DNA from: CAUPWF01 sp964369775
Lineage (GTDB): Bacteria > Bacillota > Clostridia > Lachnospirales > Lachnospiraceae
Direction: 5' to 3'
Assembly (NCBI GenBank): GCA_964369775.1
Contig: CAYJHQ010000003.1
Coordinates: 1-64,000, forward strand
Length of the DNA: 64,000 nt
Part shown: piece after piece, positions 24,651 to 32,836 of the stretch
Layout: each line of letters opens with the position of its first letter
How positions within the stretch are numbered: the first letter of the stretch is position 1
Program-made: the position numbers and the translations under genes
Notes under the pieces: generated by a model
The model's database searches: none
What the model saw: the letters and a program-made list of their open reading frames with translations, nothing else
What the model was told of the DNA's origin: nothing

Positions 24651-25028
24651 TTGAGAACGATATTGGTTGGTTTTACAATTGTGATAATAACAGTTGTATC
24701 TATAGTTATCGTTTTATCATTTTCAGGAAAAATGATTCGAACAAACGAATTAAACCACGCAGTAAATCATGCACTTTTTGCAACAATGAAGGAACAATTT
24801 GATAAAGATGAAACGAATTATGAAGAAGATATACAACTAGTAGAGACATTTGAAGAATCACTGTTTCAGCAGATTGATTCAGATGGAGATATCGAAATCG
24901 ATATTCTTTTAGTAGATGCAAAGAAAGGGATATTATCAGTTGGAGTAAGCAGTAATTTTATTGATTTAACAGGGAATGAAAGAGAAATTAAAGTTGAACA
25001 AACAGTGCTGATAGAGCAGTATGAGTAG
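24651..25028 (+). CDS. Conserved single-helix membrane protein of the Tad-like operon
   Basis: A 125-residue protein with an N-terminal helix (about residues 3-24), a polar helical middle with acidic patches (FDKDETNYEEDIQ) and a short beta-rich end. It starts at TTG directly after the previous stop, after GAGGTGGAG. Similar small proteins accompany ATPase/pilin clusters in related gut Clostridia, as I recall, but no function is assigned. Confidence 0.65.
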   Translation: MRTILVGFTIVIITVVSIVIVLSFSGKMIRTNELNHAVNHALFATMKEQFDKDETNYEEDIQLVETFEESLFQQIDSDGDIEIDILLVDAKKGILSVGVSSNFIDLTGNEREIKVEQTVLIEQYE

Positions 25029-25044
25029 ATGATAAGGTGGAATT

Positions 25045-26739
25045 ATGAAGAGAAAAAAAGAAACGATTCTAGTAGTTTGCTTGTTTATGGTAATTGGACT
25101 TTGGTTAGGAGAAGAAACGATTGTAAAGGCAAATCCCTTTCAAGATTCTATTCTCTTTTATGATACATATGGATCTAACACAGTCTTTAAAGGCGAGTGG
25201 TTTTATTATGGTTCAAGAGGGATAACTGCTAGCGGAAGAAAAAATTCTACTACATGGAGTGTAGTGGGACATCAAATAAAAGTCATAATTGGAGAAAAGG
25301 AAGTAGTCCTTTATTTTCAAAAACAGGGTGAACATACAATAAAGGCCGATGAAGAGAGACGAGGAAGCTATACGTATGGCTTATATGGGATATCTCTAGA
25401 GGGAATACTAGAGAAATTACAGCAGGTAGATAAAATAGCATACGGGGAGTTTTTAAAAGGAAAAGGAAGATTAGAAATAAACAGCTGTATGATTACTATT
25501 AACTGGAACTGGCACGGAGTGCCGTCACCTAGTGGGGGAATGACTTATGATGGAAAGCGGTATGGGACAGTATATACCACTTATGAAGGGATTGCAAACG
25601 CGGCGCATTGGATTGGAAAAGAGTCCTTGAGAAGCTATTTTGAGAAGAATATTATCTATGAAACAAAATTTTACACTACACAGGTTGTTTATGCAAGGTA
25701 TCAAGAGGAAGATGGCGAGTACGGTGGCTACAAAGAGGTATTAAGAGGTGACTATATCTATGGGAGCGAAGTGCTATGGCAGAATATAGAAGATGACTGC
25801 TATGAAGCTGCTATTGTGCGATATGAAGCTGTAGAGGATGGTAAGCGATATATAGATGTCAAACGAAAAAGATATGATGTAACAGTTGCTGGTGATATAG
25901 GAATAGCAAAAGTAAACGGAGCAGGGCGGTATTATTACGGTCAGACATGTGAAATAGAGGCAGTACTTGAGAGTGGATATGTATGGGAAGGTTGGAGTGG
26001 AACACAAGAGGTTATTGGAATGAAAAGTAGGTTTATAGTCACAAGAAACAATGATCTTAAAGCAAAAGCAAGTGCAATACGGTATATGATTTATTTCCAT
26101 CCTAATGGTGGGAGTGGAGAGATGGAACCGCTACAATGTGATTATAATGTAAGGTATGAGGTTCCAAAGGAGACATTTAAATCACCAGAGGAGCAAAGTG
26201 TCTTTAAAGGTTGGGCAAAGAGCGATGCTAGCAGCGAAGTGGAGTGGAAGAAAGGCGATGAAATCTATAATTATAGTAGTGAGAATGGAACGGTAATTCA
26301 CTTATATGCTATATGGGATTACGCGCCAGCTTTGACTGTTGCTGATCGATATTTTACTTTAGTGGAAGCAAAAGAAGGAATCATTACAGAAGAAGAGTTG
26401 AAAAAGACATCTACGAGTGTAGATGGGGAAGAAGGAGAATTGAATGTTTCAATGAAAGAATTTGATACAGATAAGTTTTTAAGGTTAACTGCAGACAGTG
26501 AAGTGCCAGTAACCTATTTTACGGAGGATACTAGCGGGAACTATGTAGAAGAGAGAGCTAGTGTATTTGTAGTAGATACAGAACGGATAAGGAATGAAGA
26601 AAAGTTCAAAAAAGGATATGTCAGATTCATTAGTAGTGAGACATACAGGGAAAACTCCTTAAATGGGGGAGTGGAGAAAAACTCAGTATGGAGAGTGGAA
26701 GAAGAGTATAGAGAGGTTCTAGAATCATTGTTTCAATAA
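25045..26739 (+). CDS. Large secreted protein with InlB-like repeats, end of the pilus operon
   Basis: A 564-residue protein with a signal peptide (about residues 1-29, KANPF at the likely cut). A unique N-terminal region follows, with CMITINWNWHGVPSP. At about residues 275-335 is a divergent InlB B-repeat (YGQTCEIEAVLESGYVWEGWSG). At about residues 347-420 is a Listeria/Bacteroides-type repeat with FHPNGGSGEM and FKGWAKSD and ending LYAIWDY. Such repeats occur in surface adhesins. It is probably the exported or tip component. Confidence 0.75.
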   Translation: MKRKKETILVVCLFMVIGLWLGEETIVKANPFQDSILFYDTYGSNTVFKGEWFYYGSRGITASGRKNSTTWSVVGHQIKVIIGEKEVVLYFQKQGEHTIKADEERRGSYTYGLYGISLEGILEKLQQVDKIAYGEFLKGKGRLEINSCMITINWNWHGVPSPSGGMTYDGKRYGTVYTTYEGIANAAHWIGKESLRSYFEKNIIYETKFYTTQVVYARYQEEDGEYGGYKEVLRGDYIYGSEVLWQNIEDDCYEAAIVRYEAVEDGKRYIDVKRKRYDVTVAGDIGIAKVNGAGRYYYGQTCEIEAVLESGYVWEGWSGTQEVIGMKSRFIVTRNNDLKAKASAIRYMIYFHPNGGSGEMEPLQCDYNVRYEVPKETFKSPEEQSVFKGWAKSDASSEVEWKKGDEIYNYSSENGTVIHLYAIWDYAPALTVADRYFTLVEAKEGIITEEELKKTSTSVDGEEGELNVSMKEFDTDKFLRLTADSEVPVTYFTEDTSGNYVEERASVFVVDTERIRNEEKFKKGYVRFISSETYRENSLNGGVEKNSVWRVEEEYREVLESLFQ

Positions 26740-26776
26740 AAAAGTGGCTCATATCGAGACGATAGAGCCACTTTTT
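26738..26776. terminator. Bidirectional terminator between convergent genes
   Basis: AAAAAGTGGCTC (ending 26750) pairs with GAGCCACTTTTT (26765-26776). The A-run and T-run allow termination from both sides, for the pilus operon and for the permease on the other strand. Confidence 0.92.
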
Positions 26777-26779
26777 AGA

Positions 26780-27793
26780 TTATACCAACAAGTACTGGAA
26801 TACATTGAATAAATAACCTACGATGATGATACCAAGTGCACATATAGCAATGAATGCACCTAGTAACTTTGGTTTTACAGCTTTCTTTAGCATTATTAAT
26901 GATGGTAGACTTAAAGTTGTAACTGACATCATAAAAGCTAAGATTGTTCCAAGTTGTGCCCCTTTTGCAAGCAATGCTTCTGCAATTGGAATTGTTCCAA
27001 AAATATCAGCGTAAATAGGAATTCCAACAAGTGTTGCGAGAATTACACCAAAAGGATTGTTACTACCAAGAACAGTTTCGATAATGTCTTGTGGAATCCA
27101 ATTGTGAATCAAAGCACCGATACCAACACCTACTAAAATATATGGAAATACTTTTTTGAAAGTAGAGACAACCTGTTCTTTGGCAAAAATAACTCTATCT
27201 TTTTTAGTGAGTTCTGGAGATTCTATATCAATACTTCCAGCAGATAATACAAAATCTTCTACATATTTTTCCATTCCAAGTTTATCTAAAAGTGATCCAC
27301 CGATTACAGCAATTGTTAAACCAACTATTACATAGACAATTGCAACCTTACCACCAAAGATACTTATAAGAAGCACTAAACTTCCCAAATCAACCATTGG
27401 AGATGATATTAAAAAGCTAAAAGTAACTCCGACAGGAAGCCCTGCACTTGTAAAACCCATAAATAAAGGGATCGATGAGCATGAACAAAACGGTGTTACA
27501 GTTCCAAGCAATGCAGAAACAATATTAGCCCAAATACCTTTGAATCGACTTAAAATCTTTTTGCTTCTCTCAGGAGGGAAGAAGCTTTGAATATAGGAGA
27601 TGAAGAAAATAAGTGTGCATAATAAAATTGTAATCTTAATCACGTCATAGATAAAAAACTGTACGCTACCACCTATAGGTGTTGTGATATCAAGACCTAT
27701 AGAGTTCAATATGCTTCCTACTCCATCATTGAGCCACTTCATTCCTAATATTTGATATTGGATAAAATCCCAAACTGTAGATAATATTTCCAT
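26780..27793 (-). CDS. ArsP-like permease (DUF318 family)
   Basis: The 337-residue permease has about eight membrane helices. It carries the family motif TVTPFCSCSSIPLFMGF (about residue 100) and SFLISSPMVDLGS; paired cysteines in this motif bind soft metals or trivalent arsenicals in characterised ArsP proteins. The family also includes copper or zinc exporters, so the substrate is not certain. It is a single-gene unit with its own promoter and a palindrome suited to a metal-responsive repressor. Confidence 0.85.
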   Translation of the reverse strand: MEILSTVWDFIQYQILGMKWLNDGVGSILNSIGLDITTPIGGSVQFFIYDVIKITILLCTLIFFISYIQSFFPPERSKKILSRFKGIWANIVSALLGTVTPFCSCSSIPLFMGFTSAGLPVGVTFSFLISSPMVDLGSLVLLISIFGGKVAIVYVIVGLTIAVIGGSLLDKLGMEKYVEDFVLSAGSIDIESPELTKKDRVIFAKEQVVSTFKKVFPYILVGVGIGALIHNWIPQDIIETVLGSNNPFGVILATLVGIPIYADIFGTIPIAEALLAKGAQLGTILAFMMSVTTLSLPSLIMLKKAVKPKLLGAFIAICALGIIIVGYLFNVFQYLLV

Positions 27794-27829
27794 AGTAAAA
27801 TCCTTTCATAAACAAAGAGTTGTAATTTC

Positions 27830-27884
27830 ATATCAAGATTATTTGATGTAAAATTATAATATGCTACAATAATGAAAATGTCAA
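27830..27884 (-). promoter_or_regulatory. Promoter and palindromic operator of the ArsP-like gene
   Basis: On the minus strand TTGACA (27884-27879), 17 bases and TATTAT (27861-27856) form a promoter. Just downstream is the inverted repeat ATCAA (27832-27836) and TTGAT (27843-27847), 6 bases apart. ArsR-type repressors often use such ATCAA-TTGAT sites between the -10 box and the gene. No arsR gene is adjacent, so the regulator would act from elsewhere. Confidence 0.6.
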
Positions 27885-27922
27885 TAGTTATATCAAAAAA
27901 AATAGATGTGAGATTAAAAAGA

Positions 27923-27951
27923 TTGATTTTGAATGAAAGTTATGTTATACT
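27923..27951 (+). promoter_or_regulatory. Promoter of the FMN riboswitch-ribU transcript
   Basis: TTGATT (27923-27928), a 17-base spacer and TATACT (27946-27951) preceded by TG lie immediately upstream of the aptamer. Confidence 0.75.
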
Positions 27952-27965
27952 CATCGCAGAAAAGA

Positions 27966-28154
27966 AATTCTTCGGGGTAGGGTGTAATTCCCAACCGGCG
28001 GTTATAGTCCGCGACCTATTTGCAGTAGCAAATGGCTGAATTGGTGTAATTCCAATACCGACAGTAAAGTCTGGATGAGAGAAGAACAAATAGACAAGAA
28101 TGTGTTGTTTATGATTGTAGATCTCAGCCTCGATACTATCGAGGCTGTTTTTTT
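27966..28154 (+). promoter_or_regulatory. FMN riboswitch (RFN element) with terminator
   Basis: The aptamer runs from about 27966 to 28088 and has the RFN landmarks: TTCTTCGGGG at the start, GGGTGTAATTCCCAACCGGC, AGTCCGCGACC, CCGACAGTAAAGTCTGGATG and the closing GAGAAGAA. The expression platform is the perfect stem CAGCCTCGAT (28125-28134) with ATCGAGGCTG (28138-28147), followed by seven T residues. FMN binding should favour termination and shut off the riboflavin transporter gene that follows. Confidence 0.96.
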
Positions 28155-28202
28155 GTTCATCGAAGATTTCTCAAAAATATTTATAATTTAGGAGGAACAG
28201 AA

Positions 28203-28829
28203 ATGAGTTCAAATGTAATGTCACAAAGAGAAAGTAAAATCGGTGTAAAATGGATGGCACAAATTGCGATGCTGTCAGCAGTTGCCGTAATCTTAATGCT
28301 TCTTGAAGTAGGGTTAGGGTTTGCGCCAAGCTTTTATAAGCTGGATTTAAGTGAGGTGCCTGTATTACTAGGTGCGTTTGCAATGGGTCCAATTGCAGCA
28401 GTATTAATTGAGATGACAAAAATCCTACTAGACTTTCTTATTTCTGGAACGATGACTGCAGGGGTGGGAGAATTGGCAAACTTTTTAATTGGGTGTGCAT
28501 TTGTAGTTCCAGCAGGAATTATTTACAGAAAGATGAAATCTAGAAAAGGTGCATTGATTGGATGTGCTCTTGGAACGACAACAATGGTGATATTTGGTTG
28601 TATACTTAATGCGTTCGTACTATTGCCAGCGTATGCAGCAGCATTCCAGATGCCGATAGACGGGTTGGTGGCGATGGGAAGCGAAGTGAATGGAAATATA
28701 ACGAATTTATTCACGTTTGTTATATTTGCAGTAGCTCCATTTAATCTGATTAAAGGTGTAGTAGTATCAACAGTAGTGTTTTTGATATACAAGAAAATTA
28801 GACCAATTTTTAGAATGAGTGAAAATTAG
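28203..28829 (+). CDS. ribU: Riboflavin ECF transporter S component RibU
   Basis: A 208-residue membrane protein with six helices and the RibU pattern, including FYKLDLSEVPVLLGAFAMGPIAAVLIE (seen in pieces near residue 42) and GCILNAFVLLPAYAAAF. RibU binds riboflavin and works with a shared EcfAA'T energising module encoded elsewhere. The FMN riboswitch upstream supports the substrate. AGGAGGAAC lies before the ATG. Confidence 0.95.
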   Translation: MSSNVMSQRESKIGVKWMAQIAMLSAVAVILMLLEVGLGFAPSFYKLDLSEVPVLLGAFAMGPIAAVLIEMTKILLDFLISGTMTAGVGELANFLIGCAFVVPAGIIYRKMKSRKGALIGCALGTTTMVIFGCILNAFVLLPAYAAAFQMPIDGLVAMGSEVNGNITNLFTFVIFAVAPFNLIKGVVVSTVVFLIYKKIRPIFRMSEN

Positions 28830-28878
28830 AATTTATTATTATAAGATAATTAAGAAATTCATTTGATAGCAGCAGAGG

Positions 28879-28942
28879 TTGTAAGAAAAAAACTAGTATG
28901 TTATAATCCATTACAAGCGGGTTATAGTATGCTAGTTTTTTT
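28879..28942 (+). promoter_or_regulatory. Superimposed terminator (for ribU) and promoter (for ycxB-like)
   Basis: AAAAACTAG (from 28888) to TTATAATCC pairs with GGTTATAG to CTAGTTTTTTT (28920-28942), a long stem with a T-run that should end ribU transcription. The same DNA holds TTGTAA (28879-28884), 17 bases and an extended -10 TATAAT (28902-28907). Transcripts from this promoter would start in the loop and so escape the terminator. Confidence 0.7.
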
Positions 28943-28955
28943 AGGAGGAAAAGTC

Positions 28956-29462
28956 ATGACATTGAAAGTAGAAGTTCAGATGACTGCAAAAATAATGTAC
29001 AATTTCATGCTACACCATACATATACGAGTTTAGGTGGTATTTTAATGGTCTGTTTTGGAATCGTAGCTGTTGTAGTCGGTGTGCAATCAATAGGTGGAG
29101 GAAATAGCAGCAGCACGTTAGCATACTTTATGCTAGGGATCCTGTTTATCATTGGTAATCCAATTATGTTATGGAATAAGGCTAAGCAACAAGTAAAGAG
29201 AACACCAGCATTTCAAAAGCCACTAACGTATGAGTTCGGTGAAGAAGGCGTGACTATTAGCCAAGAGAAAACAAGTGAATTGATTAAATGGGAGCAGATA
29301 TCAAAAGTATCTACAACCTCTACTATGGCGCTAGTCTACGTGAGCAGAGTAAGGGCGTTTATCCTACCGAAAGATGCGTTCAAAGATCAATATGCAGATT
29401 TTGTGAAAATGGTATCGACTAATGTAGAGCCATCTAAAGTAAAGTTTAGGACAATGAGTTAG
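28956..29462 (+). CDS. YcxB-like membrane protein
   Basis: The 168-residue protein has two close membrane helices (about residues 27-50 and 58-78) and a C-terminal beta domain with GEEGVTISQEKTSELIKWEQISKV and FILPKDAF, the YcxB-type pattern. Function is unknown in the family. The start at 28956 follows AGGAGGAAA, immediately after the hairpin that terminates ribU. It ends 8 bases before tsaE. Confidence 0.8.
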   Translation: MTLKVEVQMTAKIMYNFMLHHTYTSLGGILMVCFGIVAVVVGVQSIGGGNSSSTLAYFMLGILFIIGNPIMLWNKAKQQVKRTPAFQKPLTYEFGEEGVTISQEKTSELIKWEQISKVSTTSTMALVYVSRVRAFILPKDAFKDQYADFVKMVSTNVEPSKVKFRTMS

Positions 29463-29470
29463 GGGTTCAT

Positions 29471-29899
29471 ATGATAAGAGAAACTAGAAGTGCAGAAGAA
29501 ACATTTGCTCTTGGGAAAGAGATTGGACAAAGGAGTAAACCAGGACAGGTCTACACACTCGTAGGGGATTTGGGAGTTGGAAAAACAGTGTTTACTCAAG
29601 GATTAGCTAAAGGATTGGGAATAGAGGAAGCCATTAACAGTCCAACATTTACGATTGTTCAGGTATATGATGAAGGGCGATTGCCTTTTTATCATTTTGA
29701 TGTATACAGAATCGGTGATATAGAAGAAATGGATGAGATTGGATTTGAAGATTATGTCTATGGAGAAGGAGTTTCTATGATAGAGTGGTCTAATTTGATT
29801 CAAGAGATTTTACCAAGTGTGAGAACGGAAATCGTGATTGAAAAGGATTTGGAGCAAGGATTTGATTACAGAAAGATAACCGTCAATGAAGTAGAATAA
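29471..29899 (+). CDS. tsaE: tRNA threonylcarbamoyladenosine ATPase TsaE
   Basis: TsaE is the ATPase of the complex that makes t6A37 in ANN-decoding tRNAs. The 142-residue protein has the P-loop GDLGVGKT, the SPTFTIVQVY block and FHFDVYR-like YHFDVYRIG. It begins the cluster tsaE-tsaB-rimI, with tsaD three genes further on. Confidence 0.96.
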   Translation: MIRETRSAEETFALGKEIGQRSKPGQVYTLVGDLGVGKTVFTQGLAKGLGIEEAINSPTFTIVQVYDEGRLPFYHFDVYRIGDIEEMDEIGFEDYVYGEGVSMIEWSNLIQEILPSVRTEIVIEKDLEQGFDYRKITVNEVE

Positions 29900-29910
29900 A
29901 GAGGTGTGTT

Positions 29911-30627
29911 ATGAAAATATTAGGATTAGATAGCTCAGGATTAGTGGCTAGCGTAGCAATTGTAGAAGGCGAAGAGCTAATTGGAGAGTTTACGACTAAC
30001 TATAAAAAGACTCATTCACAGACACTTTTACCGATGCTAGATGATTTGTTGAAACAGTTAGAATTTGATATAGCAGAGATAGATGCAATCGCCATCTCGG
30101 GCGGACCAGGTTCATTTACAGGGCTTCGTATCGGCGCAGCAACAGCAAAGGGGCTTGGTTTAGCTCTTGATAAGCCATTGATTCATATCAAGACAACAGA
30201 GGCGATGGCATATCAATTGTACGGAGCTAAAAAATTGATATGTCCGATTATGGATGCGAGAAGAAATCAGGTGTATGCAGGGATGTATCGATTTGATGAA
30301 CGATATGATTTTTATACAATTGCAGAGCAAAAAGCGATGGCGGTCGAAGAATTGATTGAAGTATTAAATGAGAGAGATGAACCTGTGGTTTTTCTTGGTG
30401 ATGGAGTTAGTGCTCATCGCGAAAAAATAGAGAAAGACCTTTACGTGCCATACTATTTTGCGCCAGCATATTGTAATAGACAAAGAGCAAGTGGAGTGGC
30501 AGCATTAGGCGCACTTTATTACGAACAGGGAAAATATGAGAGTGCAAGTGAGCACAAACCTGATTATCTAAGAGAGTCACAAGCAGAACGAGAGCGACGA
30601 GAAAGAGAAGAAAGCCAAAAGTTATGA
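29911..30627 (+). CDS. tsaB: tRNA threonylcarbamoyladenosine protein TsaB
   Basis: TsaB is the non-catalytic ASKHA-fold partner of TsaD. The 238-residue protein has MKILGLDSSGLVASVA at the start, the ISGGPGSFTGLRIGAATAKGL motif (in pieces) and MDARRNQVYAGMY. It lacks the HxxxH metal site of TsaD. The stop overlaps rimI by four bases (ATGA). Confidence 0.96.
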   Translation: MKILGLDSSGLVASVAIVEGEELIGEFTTNYKKTHSQTLLPMLDDLLKQLEFDIAEIDAIAISGGPGSFTGLRIGAATAKGLGLALDKPLIHIKTTEAMAYQLYGAKKLICPIMDARRNQVYAGMYRFDERYDFYTIAEQKAMAVEELIEVLNERDEPVVFLGDGVSAHREKIEKDLYVPYYFAPAYCNRQRASGVAALGALYYEQGKYESASEHKPDYLRESQAERERREREESQKL

Positions 30628-31091
30628 TCGTAGAAGAAATGCAAAAAACAGATGTCGATGAAGTTGCAACGATGGAAAAGGAAATCTTTTCAGATGGTTG
30701 GAGTAGAGAGACAATTGCAAATACGCAGATGTTAGAACATACTTATGTCGTAGTAGCAAGAGAAGGACAAGTTGTAGGCTACCTAATACTATATTTAGGC
30801 GAGGATACGGCAGACATTGCTAGAGTAGCAGTGCTGCCAAAGGTTCGTAGGGGTGGGGTGGCAAAGGCTATGTTAGAGCATATGGAGAAGTATTGTAATG
30901 CTCAGAAGATAGAGAGAATATTATTAGAGGTACGTGCTAATAATCAAAGTGCAATTAATCTGTATAATCAGCAAGGTTTCTCGTCTATTGGAAAAAGGAA
31001 AGCGTATTATACAAATCCTGTAGAAGATGGGATTGTCATGGAAAAACAACTAGTTATTTCCACTAGTCATTCGACAAAAAAGCAGATATAA
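30624..31091 (+). CDS. rimI: Ribosomal protein S18-alanine N-acetyltransferase
   Basis: A 155-residue GNAT enzyme that acetylates the N-terminal alanine of S18. The acetyl-CoA loop is VAVLPKVRRGGVAKAML, followed by LLEVRANNQSAINLYNQQGF, the RimI-type signature. It is translationally coupled to tsaB and belongs to the conserved tsaE-tsaB-rimI cluster. Confidence 0.94.
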   Translation: MIVEEMQKTDVDEVATMEKEIFSDGWSRETIANTQMLEHTYVVVAREGQVVGYLILYLGEDTADIARVAVLPKVRRGGVAKAMLEHMEKYCNAQKIERILLEVRANNQSAINLYNQQGFSSIGKRKAYYTNPVEDGIVMEKQLVISTSHSTKKQI

Positions 31092-31138
31092 TGCAAGTGT
31101 AATCAAAAGAGAGAGACTTGGATCTGTAGGAGGATGCT

Positions 31139-31396
31139 ATGCGAATATACGAGACGAACGAATCAATAGAAACAAAAGAAGAATGTAAAACAATCATTTG
31201 TAACCAATGTGGAAAAGAGATAGAGATTCAGAAACAGGAACTAGAAGAAGGGGTATTCACTGCTAGAAAAGAGTGGGGATATTTTTCTAGAAAAGATGGA
31301 GAAATTCATACGTTTGATTTATGCGAGAACTGTTATGATAAACTGGTGAAGGGGTTTAAAGTTCCAGTGACTATTTCAGAAAAGGTTGAATGGTAA
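31139..31396 (+). CDS. Small zinc-ribbon-like protein, unknown function
   Basis: The 85-residue protein has CNQCGKEI near residue 22 and CENCYDKL near residue 63, two CxxC knuckles that probably bind one zinc. The middle (FTARKEWGYFSRKDGEIHTFDLC) is polar. AGGAGGATGC lies before the ATG. It is between rimI and a MATE gene. I do not recognise a function. Confidence 0.75.
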   Translation: MRIYETNESIETKEECKTIICNQCGKEIEIQKQELEEGVFTARKEWGYFSRKDGEIHTFDLCENCYDKLVKGFKVPVTISEKVEW

Positions 31397-31415
31397 GAAG
31401 GAAAGAGAGAATTGG

Positions 31416-32816
31416 ATGAAAAGTCAAAGTGAAAATTTATTGAGTGAAATGCCCGTTAGACAGGCCATAATGAAGATTGGAATACCAGCCATAACTGCAA
31501 TGCTAGTTATGGCCGTTTATAATTTAGTGGATACATTATTTATCGGTATGCTAAATGATGATTATGCTCTTGCAGCAGTTGCTGTAGCATTTCCAATTAT
31601 GGCGCTTATGGGAGCGGTAGGACAGGTGTTTGGAGCTGGTGCAGCAGTAGTAATCGGTAGAGCGTTTGGTGCAGGAAAAGAGGAAGTTGCACATCAGACA
31701 GCTACAACGGTTATTGCTTCATCTATTGTAGCAGGTGCCGTGTTTATGCTTGTAGGTATTGTGTTTATAGAGCCGATATTTCGTATGTTTGGGACAACGG
31801 AAGCTGTTATGGACTATGCGGTAGAGTATGGTATTTGGATGTATGTAGGAGCGTTGTTTTCTATTCCAAATCAATCCTTTAATAATATTGCTAGGGCAGA
31901 AGCTAAGGCGATCCTTTCGATGAAAGCCTTGATGATTGGAGCAATATCGAATGTAATCCTAGACCCAATCTTTATGTTTGATTTGAATGGATTCGGGTTA
32001 AATATGGGATTAGAAGGCGCATCAATGGCGACAACATTAGCTCAAGCAATAGGGTTTTTGTTTATTGCATCTCATTTCTTTAGAGGCAAGATGCGAGTTA
32101 GTATAAAAAGAAAATATCTGACTATCTCAAAAAAAATATATTCGGATGTACTAACATCAGGACTTCCGATAGGGGTATCACAATTCCTAAGTACCATAGC
32201 AGTGTCGGTGACAAATATCGTAGCGGTAGCAGTAGCAGATACAGAAACGGCGGCTGAAAACATGCAATCAGCTTATGGTATTGTATTGAAAATAGCGATG
32301 ATGGCATTATATGTAATCATGGGATATCTGCAAGGGTACCAACCGATTGCTTCAGTGGCTTATGGAGCAAAAAACAAAGAGCGATTTTATGAAAGTTTTC
32401 GTTATATTTCAAAAGCATTATTTATCATTGCAGCAGTATTCACAGTAATTATACAAGTGTTTGCAACACCAGCGATAGAGGCGTTTACTTCAACACCTGA
32501 GATAATTGAGATGGGAGCGTTCTTGCTACGAACAACTAATATTTTCCTTGTCTTATTGGTTTTTATTTATTTAGTTATGTTCACATTTCAGGCTACAGGA
32601 AAAGGTGGAAAGGGTGGAATTATTGCCCTTGCAAGACAAGGATATCTATATATACCTGCACTTTTAATATTGGGGTATACAGTAGGGTTAGATGGAATCT
32701 TTTATGCACAACCAATTGCAGATTTAGGAACTGCCTTCATTGCATTGTTGTTGTGGAGAAAAATGAAAGTGGAATTGGAACAATATTTTGATGGTAGTTC
32801 CGTTGCAACAAAATAG
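31416..32816 (+). CDS. MATE-family efflux transporter
   Basis: The 466-residue protein has twelve predicted membrane helices in two six-helix halves, typical of MATE drug or metabolite exporters driven by Na+ or H+. The first helix begins VRQAIMKIGIPAITAMLVMAVYN, and the second half begins near KKIYSDVLTSGLPIGVSQFL. ATG at 31416 is chosen; an in-frame ATG at 31386 overlaps the previous gene. The substrate cannot be predicted. Confidence 0.9.
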   Translation: MKSQSENLLSEMPVRQAIMKIGIPAITAMLVMAVYNLVDTLFIGMLNDDYALAAVAVAFPIMALMGAVGQVFGAGAAVVIGRAFGAGKEEVAHQTATTVIASSIVAGAVFMLVGIVFIEPIFRMFGTTEAVMDYAVEYGIWMYVGALFSIPNQSFNNIARAEAKAILSMKALMIGAISNVILDPIFMFDLNGFGLNMGLEGASMATTLAQAIGFLFIASHFFRGKMRVSIKRKYLTISKKIYSDVLTSGLPIGVSQFLSTIAVSVTNIVAVAVADTETAAENMQSAYGIVLKIAMMALYVIMGYLQGYQPIASVAYGAKNKERFYESFRYISKALFIIAAVFTVIIQVFATPAIEAFTSTPEIIEMGAFLLRTTNIFLVLLVFIYLVMFTFQATGKGGKGGIIALARQGYLYIPALLILGYTVGLDGIFYAQPIADLGTAFIALLLWRKMKVELEQYFDGSSVATK

Positions 32817-32836
32817 GAAAGCGAAAAGAGGAAACT

